Origin: Adineta steineri
Taxonomy: Eukaryota; Rotifera; Eurotatoria; Adinetida; Adinetidae
Assembly: GCA_905250115.1 (NCBI GenBank)
Contig: CAJNOI010000125.1
Coordinates: 226,156 to 290,155 of the forward strand
Length of the DNA: 64,000 nucleotides
Reading direction: 5' to 3'
Below the pieces are notes generated by a model. The model was not told where the DNA came from, did not search any database, and was given only the letters and a program-made list of their open reading frames with translations. The position numbers and the translations under genes were made by a program. Below are positions 58,566 through 64,000 of this stretch, piece after piece; positions within the stretch are counted from its first letter, which is position 1; every line of letters starts with the position of its first letter.

Positions 58566-60483
58566 TATTATAAATTTGGTTAGGAATAGATTTTTCAAAC
58601 ACTTGTTTTATATGAAAGAGTAATAATGGAAGAGGAAAAAAGAATCTTACTACTGATTAAAAATATGTGATTTCATTCCTATACGATATTTAACCAAATC
58701 TACTCTAATCAATTTACGTCGAATATAACCTTCAGACCATGATATAATTACAAATCTGAAAATAATCGTGAGATTATCACGTACATCAGGCACGTGAAAA
58801 ATAAATAAAAATTCCCTGTTACATTTCTTACATGATTATAGCAATGAGCAGTTCATAACATTCACAATATGGAATAACTGAAACAATGAATAAGGAAAGT
58901 TGTTTCACTTCACCCTCAAGTCATACATATCAAGAAGAAATGAAAATAATTTCTATATAGACATATACATATACCTGAACAGGCATTCCTCTCGAGTTAT
59001 TCTAAACTTTAAATAATAAATGAAAACAAATAATTACACATAAATCGATTATTTTCATGACAATTTTGCATAATTTTCTTTGTATGGATTGTTGTGATGT
59101 ATTTCAATGAAGGCAATGTGTTTGTAAAAGAAACGTATTCCTTTCTGACTTCATATGATTGACACATTTCTGCTTGAGTTCACACAATTTCTCTTTGATA
59201 GGAGAATAGGATACGGCCGGCAAAACGTTTCATTCGTATCATTAAATCATACGTATTTTTTGATATTTTTCATTCATCTTTCCCTTTTGATTCTAATAAA
59301 AAAGTCAAAAGAAATAAACCATTCTCTTTATTTTTGTTATCTAAATGGTACAAACCAAATGAACAGAATTAAATCAAGTGTCAGACACAAATCTAAAGTC
59401 ATTATTTTTCTATTATTCTTTCTAAACAATAACATCTCATTAATTTAGTTAAAAATATCTAATACGTTTAAGAAATTCGTTATCTTAAAAATTCATGATT
59501 TATAATTGTATTTCTTTAACATGAATGATATTATAAATTTTAGTTTTTGTTGAATAAATATATTCCTAACTCGATATTATAATGTAAGTTGAAAGAATTA
59601 TTTACCTATAATATTGATTTGTAAATAAAATCATATTATTATTCTTTTCGGTTGAAGAAAGTTAGTTGATATTTATTTTCCATACTCTTTATTTATTTAT
59701 TTATTTAAAAACAAGTTAGCTTTCGTAATACATTGCATTTCTTCATCAAACATGTTTCTACTGTACATAATATTCGACGCATTTACATGTACATTTGATA
59801 AAGAAATAGTGTCTTTGTTCTTCTTTTGTTGAACATTAAATAGTGATACAAGACAGATCTATAACTCGACTTAGTCAGTCTTAATCAAATGTATATATAA
59901 ATGCGTAGAATATTATGTACAGTCGAAAAATATTTGATAAATAAAGGAAGAGTATGGAAAATATCATCGGTATTATGTTGCTAGAACTGGATTCATGATT
60001 TTGACTTGTTATACCTCTTTAATTTTATTATTGATTTATTTACAGTTAATAAAACTCTAATTTAAAGCTTTATGGTTGTGTAGAGATTAAAAGCAATCGA
60101 CAATTTATTTTCTCTTTTTTTTGTCTATAAATGCTTTAGAAGTAGATTTAAACGACTTTTTACATATAATATTCTCAGTTTTTTTAGGCTCTATCAAACA
60201 TTAAATTTACTATTTTTGAACCTTTAATGATATCATATTACTCCTACGCGACAGGTAGGAAGAAAATATCAATTAGATTTACCTCTATGAAAAAATATCT
60301 GAAATCTTTGCCTTTTACATAGTGTTGCCCACGTTTATTTACAATATGAAAGAAATAGATAGAATAGGTGATAGAGGTAAAATCAATGAAGCAAAGAATA
60401 TTAATCAACCATTCGTAATAGCAATACATATAGACCCACAATACGCGCTTCACCTGTCATAATAATTTATATATGAAAAGAAT
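58566..60483. other. AT-rich intergenic region before the ABC transporter
   Basis: No supportable gene. The frame at 59155-59448 lacks features. The transporter's promoter should lie near the right end, but I see no distinctive element. Confidence 0.45.
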
Positions 60484-63400
60484 ATGAGCGATAAAGAGCC
60501 ACTATTAAAACAATATAACACATTACATAGTAACAATGATAGCGGTAATCAAAATAAAAGGTATGATTTATAAAAAAATATAATATTGATAAATACATAA
60601 CGAATTTATCATTATTTATAGTTTTTCTGATTGGCGTCAATATTTCAATCAGCAAAAGACTGATACTAGGGATAAAAAGTCAAATGGTGAGATCAAACAT
60701 ACTACTAAAGATATCCCAGTCAGCCTTTTTCAATTGGTAAGTATATTCAAACATGAAATATCATATGAGAAAGTAATAAAAATACTAATTTCTTTTTAAT
60801 ATATGTATATATATGTCCCAAGAAAAATTTAATTTTTTTTTTGTTTTTTTGGTCGGGCAAATTAGTGACAATTGATAAGAAAAATACCGTATCAATTGAT
60901 CAAGAGAAACTTATTTTAAAATATTTTATTGAGTGGAAACGATAAAACTTACTCAATGAGATAAAAATAATCATTCTACTCACCTCACTCATGAAAAAAA
61001 AAACTTTATGATCTTCTTTAAAATAAATGTCGTTATATTTTGTTTTATACATCTGTCGTACTCTACATCTTCCAAAAGCTATATTCAATTTTTATCGAAT
61101 AAAATCATTTTAAAATTAAGTTTAATTTTGCCTGACACATATATATGAATTATTTCTTTTCATTTAATAATAGTTTCGATTTGCTGAACGTATTGATATT
61201 CTTCTTTTAATTCTTGGTCTGTGCTTCATGTTAGGGCATGTAGTTGGTGCTGTCTCGAATGTACTTCTTTTTGGTCGAATCACGGGATTATTTGCCACTA
61301 CATCATTTGCTGTTGATTGTGATAATCAATATCAAAATTTAGAATCTGGAATTATCAATAATACTATATGTCCTTTTGGTATTGAACTTAATCCATTAAA
61401 TTATGATCGATTACATAAGTAATTTATTGAAAAATATTCTTATTTTGAATCTTTTGAAACTTTTCATTTGTAGGCTATGCCATTATGATAATAAAATTAT
61501 TTCATCCACATTAGCTCCATTAATACCTTTATTTCATGAAAATATGATGCATCTAGTTTATTGCTTTTTCGGTAAGTCTGTTGAACAGGATGATTTCAAT
61601 TAAAAAAAAATAAACGATTTATTGTTTCTCTATATCAATGTAGGTTTCAGTATTCTTACATATGTAAGTGCTTCTCTTGAATATTTCTGTTGGACAGTTG
61701 CTACGAAACGGCAGACATCCCGTATGAGTGCTTTACTATTACGATCACTTATTCAACGAGTGAGTAAAAATATTTTTTTACACTCATAAAATACTTTATA
61801 ATTTGTGAACATATGTCAGTATTGAATAGTATCAAATTTGTACTAGATGACTTAAATTCAGTGGAGATCTGCATTGTAAATGTTTTATTTCTTCGAAGAC
61901 GGTTATATATTGAAAAGTAACTAAAATACAGTTTATTCTATTTATTTCACTTGTTCCGTGTCAAACATAAAACAAAATAAGTAGATCATTTGAATGTCGA
62001 TTTCTAATTTTCTGTTTTCAAAATATTTCTCTAATCAACAAACTGATAATTCTAAAAACATCGTTAATATATCAATTAAATTATGATGTAAGATAAAATA
62101 ATGTATTATTTCTCTTTCATTCTTTAGAACATGACTTACTTGGATACAAATCAAACTACTCAATACAATACGACGCTTTTTACGTAAGTAAATATAATAA
62201 CTTTATAACAAACAATTCTATATGATCGATTTTCTTGACAGTAATATTGAAAAGATCAAAAACGGAATAGGCTTTGAATTCTTAATGCCAATTGCAGTTA
62301 GTCTACACGTGATTGTCAGTATAATCGTATCTTTTATTATCAATTGGCAATTGTCTTTAATTATGTCTTGTATAATTCCAATTGTTTGTGGTAGCTCATT
62401 GATGTTTGCTAAGGTATAAAGTTTTTCTTTAATTCGCTAAAACTCTATCGATAATTTCAGGTCGTCACTAGAGAAACAAAAGAACAGTTACGTACATATT
62501 CAAAAGCTGGACAAATCGCTCAAGAAGTGTTTAGTTCATTAAGGACTGTTCTTTCATTCAATGGAAGCCAATCGCAACAAAAAAAGTAAAGAAAGAAAAA
62601 AAGATTTGTAAATTATTGTATATTATTTTATTGTCGTATTTCTTGTATCTAGATATGAAAAAGAATTAAAATTAAATGAATGGCATACCGTTCGCAAAGA
62701 TGCTGCATTTGGTGTTTTTACTGGTTGGTTATTTTTTATAAACTTTGCAGTTTATTCAATTGGTTTTACTTTTGGTGCCATTCTTATGTCTTATGGAAAT
62801 CATCCTACAGTAACCATTAGTGAAATTCTTGTTGTAAGTGAGATATAATATCAATATGCAAGGAAGTAACTAAAAATTGAACTTTCGTTTAGGTTGTAAG
62901 TATGTTTGCACAAGGTATAAATCTGTTTAATCAAATCGGACCTTTCTTCCAATCAATTTCCGAAGCTCAAGGTGCAGCGGTATCTGTATTTCGACTTATT
63001 GATGAGGTAAAATCGATTGAATACTAGATACGAAATCTTGGTAATAATATTTTTTATTTTATGATATAGGCACATGATGAAAATCTGAATGAAAGAGAAA
63101 TATTGGAAGAAAACATATCTGATGAAAGATCTATTCCAAATATCAATGGTGATATTGAATTTGACAATGTTAGTTTTTCTTATCCATCTAGAGAAAATGT
63201 AACAACTTTGAATAATCTTAAATTGATTGCTCGTGCTAATCAAACAACTGCTCTTGTAGGTTCAAGTGGTTGTGGTAAATCTTTTTTTCTGAAGCAAAGC
63301 TAATATTTTAATATTGAAATTCATTGATAGGAAAAAGTACATGTGTATCACTTCTTCTTCGCTATTATGAACCTTCTTCAGGCAGAATTATGATTGATGG

Positions 63401-64000
63401 TCAATCAATTACAAATCATAAAATCAAACAATTTCGTCAAAATATTGGAGTTGTCAGTCAAGAACCTGTAGGTTATTTTTATTTTCTTTTTTAGTCTCTG
63501 TCGAATTTTTATATTGAAATAGATTCTATTTGGATTAAGTATTTATGAAAATATTCGTTTTGGTAAATTGAATGCAACACGTGCAGAGATTGAACATGCT
63601 GCAGAACAAGCCAATGCACATAAATTCATTATGAAATTACCAAATGTTTGTTTTTAAATATTCATCTTCATCTATATGTATATAAATTAATATTTATATT
63701 TATAGAAATATGAAACACTTGTTGGTGAACGTGGTATACAATTGAGTGGTGGTGAAAAACAACGTATTGCATTGGCTCGTGCACTTGTCAAGCAACCCAG
63801 CATTCTTTTGTTAGATGAAGCAACAAGTGCACTTGATAATGTTAGTGAAAGAATTGTTCAAGAAGCACTGGATCGAGCATGCAAAAGTAAGAATTATTTA
63901 ATTATTATTGATCATATTATTATTAATATATATATACAGATCGTACAACTATAGTTATTGCTCATCGTTTGACTACGATTCAAAACGCTGATTATATCTA
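60484..64000 (+). CDS. ABC transporter, ABCB/MDR type, N-terminal half (runs off right edge)
   Basis: Fifteen exons join in phase: 60484-60560, 60622-60736, 61174-61418, 61474-61571, 61644-61759, 62128-62183, 62242-62413, 62461-62585, 62653-62833, 62893-63006, 63070-63274, 63331-63467, 63523-63645, 63706-63886, and 63940 to the edge. A hydrophilic N-terminus ([13 protein letters not shown]) precedes the first transmembrane domain ([20 protein letters not shown]), which has an N-glycosylated first loop. NBD1 is complete: Walker [10 protein letters not shown] split by an intron, Q-loop VVSQEP, signature [14 protein letters not shown], Walker [13 protein letters not shown] and H-loop IAHR. This family exports hydrophobic compounds and bile-salt-like molecules at the plasma membrane. 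The second TMD and NBD should follow outside the window. All key residues are intact. Confidence 0.92.

Overview
The window looks like nuclear DNA of a bdelloid rotifer (Rotaria/Adineta type). It is AT-rich and has many short GT-AG introns. Four things point to bdelloids: G-rich motifs built on the TGTGGG-type unit I recall as the bdelloid telomere repeat; spliced-leader (SL) RNA-like genes whose leader resembles the bdelloid leader as I remember it; eukaryotic proteins with SecA-type helicase cores; and NHL, FG-GAP and ADP-ribosyltransferase (ART) proteins of the kind expanded in bdelloids. A 10-base N run marks an assembly gap.

Layout. 1-6.2 kb: two large same-strand genes (minus), the first running off the left edge and the second a complete SecA-like ATPase. 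6.9-11.3 kb: a decayed gene with a second SecA-like core and a C-terminal domain carrying a cysteine-protease-like motif; a shorter relative of that C-terminal domain lies at 44.1-45.5 kb. 11.4-19.2 kb: gene-poor, with telomere-like inverted repeats and a fold-back element. 19.3-30.7 kb: exons whose splice phases join into one 1790-residue gene, made of three copies of a two-TM cysteine-rich module, a seventh TM and a seven-repeat FG-GAP propeller; its first intron holds a diverged satellite. 31.0-33.3 kb: an unrecognised, possibly LRR-like fragment and a complete SLC33A1-type acetyl-CoA transporter. 33.3-36.1 kb: a cluster of telomere-like inverted repeats. 36.1-37.5 kb: two intronless genes 102 bp apart, the first with an RNxxxH HEPN-type motif. 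38.2-39.0 kb: a TTAA-bounded element. 40.8-43.9 kb: an ART-TPR-NHL gene. 47.8-48.3 kb: a RING/TRAF-zinc-finger gene. 50.2-52.4 kb: a 93-bp tandem array containing the gap. 54.8-55.2 kb: two SL RNA-like genes in divergent arrangement. 56.2-56.4 kb: a two-exon gene for a 46-residue membrane protein. 57.5-58.6 kb: a truncated SLC13-like transporter. 60.5 kb to the right edge: the first half of an ABCB/MDR transporter in 15 exons.

How it fits together. Several ATGs sit 5-28 nt downstream of a pyrimidine-rich AG, as expected for SL trans-splicing, and two closely spaced same-strand pairs (6200 to 1 on minus; 36103-37530 on plus) could be trans-spliced operons. The SL RNA-like genes would supply the leader. 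More than 20 short inverted repeats of telomere-like sequence are scattered between genes and in introns, always with the G-rich arm first, the arrangement of a head-to-head telomere junction.

All calls come from reading the sequence. No database search was possible, and exon joins were checked by hand for frame.
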